Notes: generated by a model from the sequence alone, not told the origin. Numbered from the stretch's first letter, positions 1 through 8,695 are shown. The stretch: DNA of 33,923 nt from Planctomycetota bacterium (GCA_021809185.1 JAKBAI010000026.1:1-33923); one strand, 5' to 3'. Numbers and translations: made by a program.

Positions 1-184
1 ATAACACCAAAAGTTTTGCTTTGACCATAAATTACACTCACACATGAATCCAATATCACACAACAACCTAGAGTTTTCAAAACGTGATTGTTTGATCGAA
101 GACGGATGAAAATCAATGCAAATCGTCAAACATGAGTACAAAGAAATCCATAAAGCAAGGGCGATTTAATATTTCTGCCAAAAA

Positions 185-226
185 ACATCCCCCTAGATTT
201 ATCATTATTCGCAATATCAGGGGGAA
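185..226 (-). terminator. Probable intrinsic terminator of first pilin gene
   Basis: Read on the minus strand, about 20 bases past the stop of the pilin gene at 246-443, a C5-T run pairs with an A-G5 run (CCCCCT with AGGGGG), with partial extension through GAT/ATC. The transcript then runs into a T-rich stretch (ATGTTTTTTGG). A GC stem with a T tract downstream of a stop codon fits a rho-independent terminator. The loop is long (about 20 bases), which lowers confidence. Confidence 0.5.
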
Positions 227-245
227 ATATTCCAAAAATCAGCAC

Positions 246-443
246 TCACGATCCATTCGTACTACCTGCTGCGCTTAGTCGATTGCTGACAAAAGAAAAG
301 GTATTATTGGTGGTTGATCCTAAAGTGGTGATCGCTGCAATGCAAACCACAATAATCAAAGCCAACATAACTGCATATTCAACGGCAGTTGGTCCATCCT
401 CTTTTTTCAGGAATGTAACGACTTTCTGAACAAGATAACGCAT
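246..443 (-). CDS. Flp/Fap-type pilin, copy 1
   Basis: Small type IVb (Flp/Tad) pilin subunit of 65 residues. A short basic leader ends in KKEDG, followed by PTAVEY and a hydrophobic helix of about 20 residues (AVMLALIIVVCIAAITTLG). This is the classic Flp prepilin pattern, with cleavage expected after the Gly and the conserved Glu-Tyr at +5/+6 of the mature pilin. The tail is short and Ser/Thr/Asn-rich. I start it at the ATG giving MRYLVQK because GAGGAG lies 7 bases upstream; an upstream in-frame start would add 8 residues. It is the most divergent of four pilin genes here. Tad assembly genes (tadA/B/C, cpaB) are not in the window. Confidence 0.85.
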   Translation of the reverse strand: MRYLVQKVVTFLKKEDGPTAVEYAVMLALIIVVCIAAITTLGSTTNNTFSFVSNRLSAAGSTNGS

Positions 444-984
444 ATCGATACTCCTCATTTTAACCATATTACTTAATTGCTACATTTTCCCAATTGTCGG
501 GACAACATTGAAAATACCACTCGTATGACGAGTATGCGTTGTAGCACAAATGATTCTTTGAGAAAAATTGGGGAGCAAAGACCGAATAGCTGTTCTGCGA
601 GCATTGTAACGATTTTAGCTATTATTTGAATAAAATTGAGAAAATAGAATAATCAAATTACTCTATCAGTTATTATGATTGATCGATGTATATTCAATGA
701 AGAAAATGAAGGAGATTATTTGTCAAACAATGAGAATGCTTACCCAAAATTCAATTTGCAGAAATCTTAATCTATGTTCTCGGATCCATGAAATTGGAAT
801 TGAAGAATGGAGAGAATGACGAAGCCATATTAAATGATCATTAAAAAAGCATATGACGGAAAAATATCGGAACGTTAATTGTTTTTCTATGGAATCTAGC
901 AATCGAGATTGCGGCAGGGAGGTTAGGTATTGATGTTTTGTAAACTCGGACTGCCATAATTTCGATTGCCCAAGCCGATTCGAT
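444..984. other. Intergenic region between pilin copies 1 and 2
   Basis: AT-rich, with no convincing gene. It contains a small palindrome, ACTCGT-atg-ACGAGT (519-533), about 75 bases upstream of the first pilin, which could be an operator or simply a hairpin. It also holds the inverted repeat downstream of pilin copy 2 (listed separately). The open frames crossing this stretch overlap the pilin DNA in other frames and look spurious. Confidence 0.5.
899..969 (-). repeat. Inverted repeat downstream of pilin copy 2
   Basis: Arms 899-917 and 951-969 pair over 19 positions (GCAATCGA... with ...TCGATTGC), with two G-U wobbles and one mismatch. The same GCAATCGAAAT-type arms occur behind pilin copies 3 and 4 at the same distance from the stop. 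There is no T tract, so it is either a rho-independent-like processing hairpin or a mobile palindrome. Confidence 0.6.
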
Positions 985-1217
985 TTAGGAAGCGGTAGTG
1001 CCACCTGTGCCGCTGCCGAGGATGGTAGAACCAACGCTGCTGAAGGTGGTGCTAGCACTTTTACCAAGTGTGGTAATTGCTGCAATACAGACCACAATGA
1101 TTAACGCTAACATAACGGCGTATTCAACTGCGGTAGGACCATCTTCTTTTTTCAGAAACGATACGACTGGTTTGAAAATCTTGTTCATTATTATTACTCT
1201 TTCTGTAATTAAAAATT
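924..1217. repeat. Duplicated pilin unit, copy A
   Basis: About 290 bp covering the downstream spacer, pilin gene and leader region, repeated almost base for base at 1396-1687. Differences are a handful of substitutions and a short insertion in the tail coding region. This indicates a recent tandem duplication or continuing gene conversion. Confidence 0.8.
985..1188 (-). CDS. Flp/Fap-type pilin, copy 2
   Basis: A 67-residue Flp-type prepilin with leader MNKIFKPVVSFLKKEDG, processing site G/PTAVEY, one hydrophobic helix and a Ser/Gly/Thr-rich tail. Expected to be cleaved by a Tad prepilin peptidase and polymerised on the cell surface. DNA from about 924 to 1217 is nearly identical to 1396-1687 around copy 3, apart from a small insertion in the Gly/Ser-rich tail (ILGSG against IGST). 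The start codon follows a modest GAAAGAG about 9 bases upstream, and the upstream 30 bases are also duplicated with copy 3, so both copies probably carry the same expression signals. Confidence 0.85.
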   Translation of the reverse strand: MNKIFKPVVSFLKKEDGPTAVEYAVMLALIIVVCIAAITTLGKSASTTFSSVGSTILGSGTGGTTAS

Positions 1218-1370
1218 AGATTTGAAGGATTGAATTTTCAGAGAAACTTTGGATCAAAATTTGATTTGATCTCGTTTAGTTGGTTTGTTCTTAATGCTTA
1301 TTTGACATAAAAGATAATCAGAAAAGAATCAGCTTTACATTTAGATTCAGGAGAAATCAGCTATATTTTA

Positions 1371-1441
1371 GCAATCGAAATCACGATAGGGTGGTTAAGC
1401 ATTGATGTTTTGTAAACTCGGACTGCCATAATTTCGATTGC
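1371..1441 (-). repeat. Inverted repeat downstream of pilin copy 3
   Basis: Arms GCAATCGAAAT (1371-1381) and ATTTCGATTGC (1431-1441) are perfectly complementary over 11 bp. They sit about 16 bases past the stop of copy 3, at the same place as the repeats behind copies 2 and 4. Confidence 0.6.
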
Positions 1442-1687
1442 CAAAACCGATTCGAATTAGGAAGCGGTTGTGCCACCCGTGGTGCTGCCGATGGTAGAAC
1501 CAACGCTGCTGAAGGTGGTGCTAGCACTTTTACCAAGTGTGGTAATTGCTGCAATACAGACCACAATGATTAACGCTAACATAACGGCGTATTCAACTGC
1601 GGTAGGACCATCTTCTTTTTTCAGAAACGATACGACTGGTTTGAAAATCTTGTTCATTATTATTACTCTTTCTGTAATTAAAAATTA
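1396..1687. repeat. Duplicated pilin unit, copy B
   Basis: Second copy of the roughly 290-bp unit described at 924-1217. It carries pilin copy 3 with its leader region and the right arm of its downstream inverted repeat. Confidence 0.8.
1457..1657 (-). CDS. Flp/Fap-type pilin, copy 3
   Basis: A 66-residue Flp-type prepilin. Leader and hydrophobic helix are identical to copy 2 (MNKIFKPVVSFL start, KKEDG/PTAVEY processing site), and its tail (STIGSTTGGTTAS) is identical to copy 4. It lies in the same orientation as the other three pilins, 268 bp from copy 2. The spacing and the separate inverted repeat behind each gene suggest separate transcription units rather than one tight operon. Function as a surface pilin subunit is known for the family; which copy forms the main filament cannot be told from sequence. 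Confidence 0.85.
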   Translation of the reverse strand: MNKIFKPVVSFLKKEDGPTAVEYAVMLALIIVVCIAAITTLGKSASTTFSSVGSTIGSTTGGTTAS

Positions 1688-1819
1688 AAAAAATTAAATT
1701 AACATCTTCTTACAAATGGATACCACTTACGAAAACAAAATTCGTCTTAGGCATCAAAGGTCAACGGGGTGAGCGATTATTTTGGTTACGATTATTGAAT
1801 CACCTATCTGAAGGTTCAA

Positions 1820-1878
1820 GCAATCGAAATTAGAACATCCAAACAATCAGATCTTGGGATCGCCCTAATTTCGATTGC
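1820..1878 (-). repeat. Inverted repeat downstream of pilin copy 4
   Basis: Perfect 14-bp arms, GCAATCGAAATTAG (1820-1833) and CTAATTTCGATTGC (1865-1878), enclose a 31-base loop just past the stop of copy 4. The right arm and the following bases match those behind copies 2 and 3. The loop does not match. Confidence 0.65.
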
Positions 1879-1893
1879 CAAAACCGATTCGAT

Positions 1894-2094
1894 TTAGGAA
1901 GCGGTAGTGCCACCTGTGGTGCTGCCGATGGTAGAACCAACGCTGCTGAAAGTAGTGCTAGCACTTTTACCAAGTGTGGTGATTGCTGCAATACAGACCA
2001 CAATGATTAACGCTAACATAACTGCGTATTCAACTGCGGTAGGACCATCTTCTTTTTTCAGAAACGAAACAAACTTTTGGGTTAATTGACGCAT
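1894..2094 (-). CDS. Flp/Fap-type pilin, copy 4
   Basis: A 66-residue Flp-type prepilin. The start at MRQLTQKFVSF is chosen because AAAGGAG sits 7 bases upstream; an upstream in-frame start would add 20 residues that no other copy has. From KKEDG onward the protein equals copy 3, but the first 11 residues resemble copy 1 (MRxLxQKxVxF) rather than the MNKIFKPVV leader of copies 2 and 3. The gene therefore looks mosaic. It diverges from ilvD, with 293 bp between the two starts. Confidence 0.85.
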   Translation of the reverse strand: MRQLTQKFVSFLKKEDGPTAVEYAVMLALIIVVCIAAITTLGKSASTTFSSVGSTIGSTTGGTTAS

Positions 2095-2387
2095 AGTGGT
2101 GTCTCCTTTGACGCCGATAATCAAACTTAAAAAAATTTCTCTTTTTCCACTCAACCAACAGATTTGTCATCCTTTGCATTTTCGGGATAATCCATAAGTT
2201 GATTACATCAGGTATCTAGTTCAAAATTGAATCAGATGCAAGTATTTTGCAAAAATATTTTTAGAGAATCTCCTCGGAGAATTTCTAAAATTAGAATGAA
2301 GATTCGGATTGTTTGGCTAAGATAATCCGAATAAAAGAGAAATTAGCAATAATAATTTATCCATAAATGGTTGAAGAGTAATAATTT

Positions 2388-4067
2388 ATGAACGAGTTCA
2401 ATTCCCTGAGTCAGATAACGACTGGTGGAGATCGCCGGGCACCAAACCGAGCAATGCTACGTGCCGTGGGATTTTTAGATGAAGATTTTTCTAGGCCGAT
2501 GATCGGGGTTGCTTCCCTTTTTAGTGAGATTACCCCCTGCAATTCCCATTTAGATCGTCTCGCACGTAAAGGTTGTGAAGGAATCCGAAGCGGCGGCGGG
2601 GTTCCGCAGATTTTTGGGGCACCCACGGCTTCCGATGGAATTATGATGGGGCACGGGGGCATGCGTTATAGCTTAGTTTCTCGCGAAGTGATTGCTGATA
2701 GTATCGAAGTGGTTGCGGGAGGTATGCACCATGATGGGCTACTGGCTTTTGGCGGTTGCGACAAGAATATGCCGGGCTGTCTAATGGCCATGGCCCGCTT
2801 GAATATCCCCTCGGTTTTTGTCTATGGTGGTTCGATTCTACCAGGAGTTGGCCCTGAAGGAAACGATATCGATATCGTTTCCATCTTCGAGGCTGTTGGT
2901 AGCTACCAAGCAGGTAAAATCGACCAAAACAAGCTGCACCGCATCGAATGCGAATCGTGCCCCGGAGCAGGATCTTGTGGAGGAATGTACACTGCCAATA
3001 CCATGAGTTCGGCCATTGAAGCCATGGGCATGTCGTTACCTGGCGATGCTAGTTATCCTGCTGTTTCCTCGGCCAAAGAACGCCAAGCCTTTCAAGCCGG
3101 TGTTGCTCTAACTCATCTAATTAAACAACAGATCCGGCCACGGGATATTATTACGAGAAAATCGCTCGAAAATGCTTATACTCTGGTTCTGGCTCTAGGT
3201 GGTTCCACGAACGCGGTTTTGCATCTCATGGCGATTGCTCACGAAGCCGAAGTTCCTTGGACATTGGCAGATTTTAATCGCTTAGGCGACCGTGTTCCTC
3301 ATCTTGCCGATCTGAAACCGGGCGGAAAATACGTTATGTTCGATCTCTATCGTGTTGGTGGTACCCCCGCTGTCCTCAAAGCTTTACTCCAAGAAGGGAT
3401 GTTGCACGGGGACTGTTTGACCTGTACCGGTAAAACCTTAGCAGAAAATTTGCAAACGGTCCCCAGTGTCTATGATCAGTCTCAAAATATAGTCAAACCG
3501 CTGAAAGACCCGATGTTTCCAAGCGGGCATATTGTTATTTTACATGGCAATCTCGCGCCGGAAGGGGCAGTAGCTAAAGTAGCAGGATTGAAACAACGAA
3601 CGATTACTGGTCCTGCCAAAGTTTTCGATGGCGAAGAGCCATGTTTTCAGGCAATCCAAGCCCGTAAAATCCAAGCTGGGGATGTGGTTGTCATCCGTGG
3701 CGAAGGCCCTGTAGGTGCTCCGGGCATGCCCGAAATGCTCGCGGTCACTGGTGCTCTGGTTGGCCAGGGACTGGGCGAAAAAGTCGGTCTTATCACAGAT
3801 GGTCGCTTTTCGGGGGGCACTCATGGCCTGGTTGTGGGTCATGTCGCACCCGAAAGCTGGACAGGCGGGCCGATCGGTCTCATCAAAAATGGCGATCTCA
3901 TCACCATCGATGCCGACAAAAAACTGCTTCATTGCGAATTAAATGAATCGGAATGGCAGGCTCGCCGTGCCCTCTGGCAACCCCAGCAAGCCAAGGTTCA
4001 ACGCGGTGTTCTCGCCAAATACGCTCGAACTGTCCAATCTGCTTCCAAGGGAGCTGTCACTAGCTGA
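2388..4067 (+). CDS. ilvD: Dihydroxy-acid dehydratase
   Basis: Cytoplasmic Fe-S dehydratase that converts 2,3-dihydroxy-isovalerate and 2,3-dihydroxy-3-methylvalerate to the 2-keto acids for valine/isoleucine synthesis. Its 559 residues match the usual length. Three cysteines expected to bind the cluster are visible: Cys51 in TPCNSH, Cys124 in [10 protein letters not shown], and Cys197 in the [14 protein letters not shown] segment. Having a Cys at the first position fits the [2Fe-2S] type rather than the oxygen-sensitive [4Fe-4S] type. Late signatures such as the [13 protein letters not shown] and [11 protein letters not shown] segments are intact. The start gives the expected [11 protein letters not shown]-terminus, although the ribosome site is weak. 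No other ilv/leu genes are adjacent. Confidence 0.97.
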   Translation: MNEFNSLSQITTGGDRRAPNRAMLRAVGFLDEDFSRPMIGVASLFSEITPCNSHLDRLARKGCEGIRSGGGVPQIFGAPTASDGIMMGHGGMRYSLVSREVIADSIEVVAGGMHHDGLLAFGGCDKNMPGCLMAMARLNIPSVFVYGGSILPGVGPEGNDIDIVSIFEAVGSYQAGKIDQNKLHRIECESCPGAGSCGGMYTANTMSSAIEAMGMSLPGDASYPAVSSAKERQAFQAGVALTHLIKQQIRPRDIITRKSLENAYTLVLALGGSTNAVLHLMAIAHEAEVPWTLADFNRLGDRVPHLADLKPGGKYVMFDLYRVGGTPAVLKALLQEGMLHGDCLTCTGKTLAENLQTVPSVYDQSQNIVKPLKDPMFPSGHIVILHGNLAPEGAVAKVAGLKQRTITGPAKVFDGEEPCFQAIQARKIQAGDVVVIRGEGPVGAPGMPEMLAVTGALVGQGLGEKVGLITDGRFSGGTHGLVVGHVAPESWTGGPIGLIKNGDLITIDADKKLLHCELNESEWQARRALWQPQQAKVQRGVLAKYARTVQSASKGAVTS

Positions 4068-4611
4068 TCGTATTTTCCCAAACCCTTCGCAGGGAATAGA
4101 TCGCAGGGATAGATCTTGCTTAGAATCTGTCTCGAATAATCAAAATCGAACCGATTTCATTTTTGTCAAATCGGTGGATTATTGTCAATTTCAGGATAAA
4201 AGTTAGGGCAGGTATTCTTACCTGCCCTATCCTCCAGAAACTCGAAATAATCGACGTTTTATCGAGCCATTCCCGCTTTACGAAACCGCTTTACGAAACC
4301 TTCTGGGCAGGTTTGACGAACGATCCGTATCTCTTATCTCTGTATTTACCCTTTCATTATTCTTTGTTTCTCTAAATCAGACTTATCCGCGAACCGGTGA
4401 TTATTGATTTTTCTTTAATCTTTTATCTCCTTTACCAAAATTATCCCTAGCTAATCCCTTCCAATCACGGCTCAACTTCATTTTCTTCTAAATATTTATA
4501 AAAGAAAATTAGATTTCTTCACAGATTTCTCAAATTCTATAAAAATTATTAGAATGTGCGCTATATTTTGAATTGAACGGCATCTATTCACTTGGGAAGA
4601 AAGGATCGATT
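4068..4611. other. Intergenic region between ilvD and the sigma gene
   Basis: No convincing gene. It contains a perfect hairpin at 4205-4228 (listed separately) and a smaller CCCT-TCGC-AGGG stem at 4083-4094 close behind ilvD. The stretch 4380-4570 is very AT-rich and probably holds the promoter for the sigma gene, but I could not single out -35/-10 boxes. Confidence 0.5.
4205..4228 (+). terminator. Strong hairpin, possible terminator of ilvD
   Basis: AGGGCAGGTA (4205-4214) pairs perfectly with TACCTGCCCT (4219-4228) around a TTCT loop. It lies 138 bases after the ilvD stop. There is no T tract after it on either strand, so termination is uncertain; an mRNA-stabilising hairpin or a REP-like palindrome is equally possible. 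Confidence 0.45.
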
Positions 4612-5190
4612 TTGAACGAACCTATCGAACCACCAGCAAAAAATTTACAGAAGTATACGGAATATCTACTGCTTCTTGCCAAAATTCACTTGCCCGTGAA
4701 GCTCCAGGCAAAATTAGATCCTGCAGATCTAGTGCAGCAATCGTTGCTCTATGCCCACCAGCATTGGGATCAATTTCGAGGGAACAGTGAACCCGAGCGG
4801 TTATGTTGGCTCAAAACAATATTGCTGAACACCCTGGCCATGACCATTCGAACCTACCAGACCGAGGGGCGAGATATTCAGCGCGAGCGTTCGCTTCAGC
4901 TCGAATTGAACAACTCCTCCGCTCTAATCGAAAGGAGTTTAGCCGCAGACCAATCTTCACCGAGTCAACGGATCGGTAAGGAAGAGGAATTGTTTCAGCT
5001 CGTGCAGGCACTGAAGTTACTTCCCTATGATCAGCGTCAAGCAATCGAGCTGCATCATCTGCAAGGATTGCCGATCAAAGAAATTGCAACGATCCTTCAG
5101 CGGTCCCCCACCGCTGTTGTCGGTCTGCTGGTTCGCGGATTGAAAAAATTGAGGGAATGTTTGCTAGATAACAACCATTCCTCCTCATAA
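4612..5190 (+). CDS. ECF-type RNA polymerase sigma factor
   Basis: A 192-residue sigma-70-family factor with region 2 (about residues 15-85, including LDPADLVQQSLL and WLKTILLNTLA) and region 4 (about 128-183, with a helix-turn-helix around GLPIKEIATILQRSPTAVVG). No sigma-1.1 or region 3 is seen. This is the type common in planctomycetes and often paired with Ser/Thr kinases. I start it at TTG 4612 because AAGAAAGGA lies 7 bases before it; the longer reading from TTG 4573 would add 13 residues with no ribosome site. The next gene on the same strand is the kinase at 5462, which suggests the kinase is its regulator or in the same signalling path (inference from known ECF-kinase neighbourhoods). 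Confidence 0.88.
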   Translation: MNEPIEPPAKNLQKYTEYLLLLAKIHLPVKLQAKLDPADLVQQSLLYAHQHWDQFRGNSEPERLCWLKTILLNTLAMTIRTYQTEGRDIQRERSLQLELNNSSALIERSLAADQSSPSQRIGKEEELFQLVQALKLLPYDQRQAIELHHLQGLPIKEIATILQRSPTAVVGLLVRGLKKLRECLLDNNHSSS

Positions 5191-5246
5191 ATTGGCTCGC
5201 TCAATATAAAATCACACCAAATAAAATCAGTCATTACAAACATTCG

Positions 5247-5258
5247 ATATTCGAATAT
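5247..5258. promoter_or_regulatory. Perfect 12-bp palindrome in sigma-kinase spacer
   Basis: ATATTCGAATAT is a perfect palindrome in the 271-bp spacer between the sigma and kinase genes. A second palindrome, CTTCCGGAAG, lies at 5279-5288. Either could be an operator for the kinase gene. No function is known. Confidence 0.3.
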
Positions 5259-5377
5259 GGATATTTTCAAAGAATTATCTTCCGGAAGCGAAACAAATAT
5301 CAGATAGTTATTCCATATGCAGATAGTACTTAAAAATGGTTTTATGACCGGATCTAAAAAGTAACTGATCATTGTTT

Positions 5378-5432
5378 GCGAGTAAAACAAACACAAGTAG
5401 AACAAACGCGAGTAGAACAAACGCAAGTAAAA
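5378..5432 (+). repeat. 15-bp tandem repeat upstream of the kinase gene
   Basis: About three and a half units of a 15-bp repeat (consensus GYRAGTARAACAAAC), starting at 5378, 5393, 5408 and 5423. It ends about 30 bases before the kinase start codon. Position and period suggest binding sites for a regulator or sigma factor, or a hypermutable promoter tract. Confidence 0.7.
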
Positions 5433-5461
5433 TATCGACAGGATGAATAACAGAGATAATC

Positions 5462-8209
5462 ATGGACATCAAAGCCAACACTGATCTGGAAGAACAATTG
5501 AATGAAATTCTGTTGTTGTATCTCGATAAAAGAGACAATTTTCGTGCACACGAAATTCAATCTCAGCGTGAAACTCTTATCCGGGAACACCCAGAATTAG
5601 CAGATTTCCTGAAAGCCTATTTTAAGGATGAAGATAAGATTCGATCGTATATACCACCGCGAAACGAGGAAAATGAGGATTCCGAGAATCGATCGGCTTC
5701 AAATACGAACCCGAATCGATTCCCCTTTGGATCAGAAAACGTTAGTCCTGTGGCCACGGCAGTCGATTACGATTCAGAGCGTCCAAGAATGCCGGGAGCG
5801 ATCTATTCAGAAAGGATGCAAATTCCTGAACGGCTAGGGGATTTCCAGTTATTGCAAGAGATTGGTCGTGGGGGGATGGGTATTGTCTACGAAGCGGAGC
5901 AGATCTCGTTGCGTCGCCGAGTGGCATTGAAAATATTGCCATTTGCCGCGGCATTGGATAATCGATTATTGCAACGTTTCCATACGGAAGCCTTAGCTGC
6001 AGGGCTTTTGCATCACGACCATATTGTCCCAGTTTATTCTGTTGGCTTTGATAATGGCATCTATTATTATGTCATGCAGTTTATTCAAGGGAAAAGTCTG
6101 GCAACCATTCTAGATGAAATCAAGTTCGCTCCGGTTATAAAAAACAAGAAAAATAGTTCAAACGAAGTTGCAAAAGGTACCGATCCATCCGATTTGATGG
6201 ATACGGAAAACCAGCTTGGCGTCAAAACCGAGCCAGGCATCGATTTTCTCGATGTGTATATCATCCCATCCTCAGCAACCAATTCGAAATCGCCGCACGG
6301 GAATCAAAAGAAAAAATATTTTCGCTGGGTAGCTAAGATGGGATATGAAACGGCCATTGCTTTAGAGCACGCGCATCAGCTCGGCGTTATTCATCGAGAC
6401 ATCAAACCCGGTAATCTTTTGTTAGACCGGGACGGGCACTTATGGATTACCGATTTTGGTCTAGCCCGATTAATGAACGATAATCGTTTAACGGTCTCCG
6501 GGGAAGTTCTAGGCACATTGCGTTATTCTAGTCCGGAACAAACGCTGGGAAAACCGGGATTGATCGATCACCGTTCCGATATCTATTCGCTTGGGGCCAC
6601 CCTCTACGAGTTATTGACATTGCATCCTATTTTCCCCTATGACGAACCAGGGCGACTTTTGGGAGCGATTGCCAACGAAGAGCCGAAACCGATGCACTTT
6701 TTTGATGCGACTATCCCCGCAGAGTTAGACACGATCATTTTCAAAGCGTTGCAAAAAGAGTCCCGAGATCGCTACGATAACTGCCAGGACTTTGCTGCCG
6801 ATTTACAACGCTTTTTGGACGATGTCCCGATTTTGGCCAAACCGCCGACATTCCGAGAAAAAACCGTCAAATGGATCCGCAGGCACAAGCAACTCGTGAC
6901 CTTGGGACTAGTTGCATCGATGTTGATATTCGCTGTGCTCTTCTTGGCCACCATTTTAACCGCATTCGCTTATAAACGCGAACAGCAAAAAGCAATGGAA
7001 CTCGATCAACAGAAAAAACTCGCCGAGCAAAACTATCAACAAGCCCGGCAAGCCGTCGATCAATTTATTGAGATTAGCGAAGAAGAATTGATCGGTGAAC
7101 CGAAACTCGATAACATCCGGAATCGATTTTTGAATATCGCGCTTGCTTATTATCAGGAATTTATTGATCGGCAGCCGGTCAGTAAACTAGAACAGGATGA
7201 CTTGGCCTCGGTCCGCGATAAAGTCAAACAGATCGTCGAAAATCTTTCGATTCTGCGCCGTGCCAACCGGTATTATTTGATTAATTTACGACAAGTTCAA
7301 AACGATCTAAAGCTTACCGATGAGCAAATCAACCAAATCAATCAAGGATTAACCTATTATAAAGATCAACGCGATTCGCAATTGAATCGCCTATATAATA
7401 CTTCGCCTGCAAAACGGCGAAAGAAGCTAGAAGAGATTATTGTGGAACAAGAGAAATTTCTATTGTCTATTTTAACGCAAAATCAGCATCAACGTCTCAA
7501 ACAACTCTTAAGGCAATCATCAGGAATTCGGGCCTTTAATGATCCAGAAGTGATCACCTATCTCAAACTCGAAACCGATCAAATTGAAAAAATCCGCGAA
7601 TTGGAAAATCAATATCTCCATTTCGATCCGCGCGAATTTTGGAACCAAGAAGAGAGTAATAATGGCCCCGAAACATTATTTCAGCCCAAAGAATATTCCG
7701 CAAATGATCCTGTGCCGAAATCGAATTGGCCCCCTTTCAATATGGGATTCCCTGATAACGAATTTGACAAAGATAAATGGAAATTGAAGTGGAAAGATTT
7801 TTCATTTGGCAAAGGGAAAAAAGATTTTCCCATGTTCTGGGACAAACAGAACTGGAACAATCAAAAAGGGAGTATGAAAAAAGAGTTTTTCCATTCTGGG
7901 AATAATCAAAATCGTCATGAAGATCCCATTTCGGAAAATCGAGATTTTCAGAAATGGGCAGAAAAACGCAATCAGATGTATACTCAAAAAGTACTCGAGA
8001 TTCTCACCGCAGAACAGCAACGGCTCTGGCATGAATTAGTTGGTAATCCGCTAACGGGAATACTGACATTCTTACCAGGGGATTTTAGCGAGGGCCAGCC
8101 ACAGCCAAGAGAACCATTTGCGAAAAAAGATCAGCCCGGCCTAGGTCCAGGATTTGGTAAGAACGGTTCCTTCCAACCAAAATTTCCTGATGGAAATTTT
8201 AATAAGTGA
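5462..8209 (+). CDS. Membrane-anchored Ser/Thr protein kinase
   Basis: A 915-residue Hanks-type kinase. Visible in order: N-terminal region; kinase domain about 127-452 with Gly loop GRGGMGIVYEA (135-145), catalytic Lys157 in VALKIL, HRDIKPGN (311-318), DFG (331-333) and SPE (357-359); then one transmembrane helix about 477-503. Beyond the membrane is a long extracytoplasmic part with coiled-coil character (505-720) and a Lys/Phe/Trp/Gly-rich low-complexity tail. Helical pieces with LTDEQ (618-622), ILTQNQHQRLKQL (670-682), LETDQIEKI (703-711) and ILTAEQQRLW (847-856) recur. The kinase domain carries an unusual insertion of about 70 residues (215-285) before the helix preceding the catalytic loop. 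It probably senses envelope signals and acts with the upstream ECF sigma factor (inference). No WD40 or TPR sensor is seen. Confidence 0.93.
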   Translation: MDIKANTDLEEQLNEILLLYLDKRDNFRAHEIQSQRETLIREHPELADFLKAYFKDEDKIRSYIPPRNEENEDSENRSASNTNPNRFPFGSENVSPVATAVDYDSERPRMPGAIYSERMQIPERLGDFQLLQEIGRGGMGIVYEAEQISLRRRVALKILPFAAALDNRLLQRFHTEALAAGLLHHDHIVPVYSVGFDNGIYYYVMQFIQGKSLATILDEIKFAPVIKNKKNSSNEVAKGTDPSDLMDTENQLGVKTEPGIDFLDVYIIPSSATNSKSPHGNQKKKYFRWVAKMGYETAIALEHAHQLGVIHRDIKPGNLLLDRDGHLWITDFGLARLMNDNRLTVSGEVLGTLRYSSPEQTLGKPGLIDHRSDIYSLGATLYELLTLHPIFPYDEPGRLLGAIANEEPKPMHFFDATIPAELDTIIFKALQKESRDRYDNCQDFAADLQRFLDDVPILAKPPTFREKTVKWIRRHKQLVTLGLVASMLIFAVLFLATILTAFAYKREQQKAMELDQQKKLAEQNYQQARQAVDQFIEISEEELIGEPKLDNIRNRFLNIALAYYQEFIDRQPVSKLEQDDLASVRDKVKQIVENLSILRRANRYYLINLRQVQNDLKLTDEQINQINQGLTYYKDQRDSQLNRLYNTSPAKRRKKLEEIIVEQEKFLLSILTQNQHQRLKQLLRQSSGIRAFNDPEVITYLKLETDQIEKIRELENQYLHFDPREFWNQEESNNGPETLFQPKEYSANDPVPKSNWPPFNMGFPDNEFDKDKWKLKWKDFSFGKGKKDFPMFWDKQNWNNQKGSMKKEFFHSGNNQNRHEDPISENRDFQKWAEKRNQMYTQKVLEILTAEQQRLWHELVGNPLTGILTFLPGDFSEGQPQPREPFAKKDQPGLGPGFGKNGSFQPKFPDGNFNK

Positions 8210-8695
8210 TAATCCTCTATTTCTAAGGAGCAATAGTCTATATGAGAGTCCCATATCATGAATATTTTGACACAGTTTTAGGCGAGTTTTATTCAATTAG
8301 ACATGTATTTAGTTTAGCCACAGAAAATTAAAGAGAAATACGAGATGAGACTCGGTTAATCAAAATAGTTGATGTCTCTCGTGGCTAACTATTGTTGATT
8401 TTCAGACCCAGAGATTCAGAGATTCAATCTTAACTAAATGGGACAAAAATCTGAAGGAGTTCTCTCTGGCTTCTCTATGGCTAAAATATTACTGATAATC
8501 AATAACGCTAATTAGTAGTTACAAAGCTCTCTGAAATTGATCTCAGAGACGATCCTATAAATGGATTCAGATATTTGTCGATCTTTTCTTATAGAATTTA
8601 TCATGATGGGAATAGATCTAATAGAATTTTAAGCGGTTAGACATATATAATATAAATAAATATACATTATAGATTTTTTCAAAAAGGATTCATGT
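8210..8695. other. Intergenic region between kinase and CotH gene
   Basis: No confident gene. It includes a tiny open frame at 8242-8331 (MRVPYHEYF..., 29 codons) preceded by AAGGAG, but with an 11-base spacing and no recognisable product. It also has decayed TTAGCCAC-type inverted repeats at 8313-8486 and a TCTCTGA/TCAGAGA hairpin at 8528-8549. The last 60 bases are extremely AT-rich and likely hold the promoter of the CotH gene. Confidence 0.45.
8313..8486. repeat. Decayed REP-like inverted repeat (TTAGCCAC motif)
   Basis: TTTAGCCACAGA (8313-8324) and TCTATGGCTAAA (8475-8486) are inverted copies with one mismatch. An additional inverted GTGGCTAA lies at 8381-8388, also complementary to the left arm. 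The interior is rich in AGAGA/TCTCT. It looks like the eroded remains of a repetitive extragenic palindrome cluster. Confidence 0.45.

Noticed and set aside
998..2089. Plus-strand frames (MPPVVLPMVEPTLLKVV…) repeated across the pilin region
   Set aside because: Antisense shadows of the pilin genes; they repeat only because the pilins do. The minus-strand frames have the Flp signature and better ribosome sites.
8528..8549. TCTCTGA/TCAGAGA hairpin as a terminator
   Set aside because: Seven-bp AT-rich stem without a T tract, over 300 bases from the kinase stop; too weak to call.
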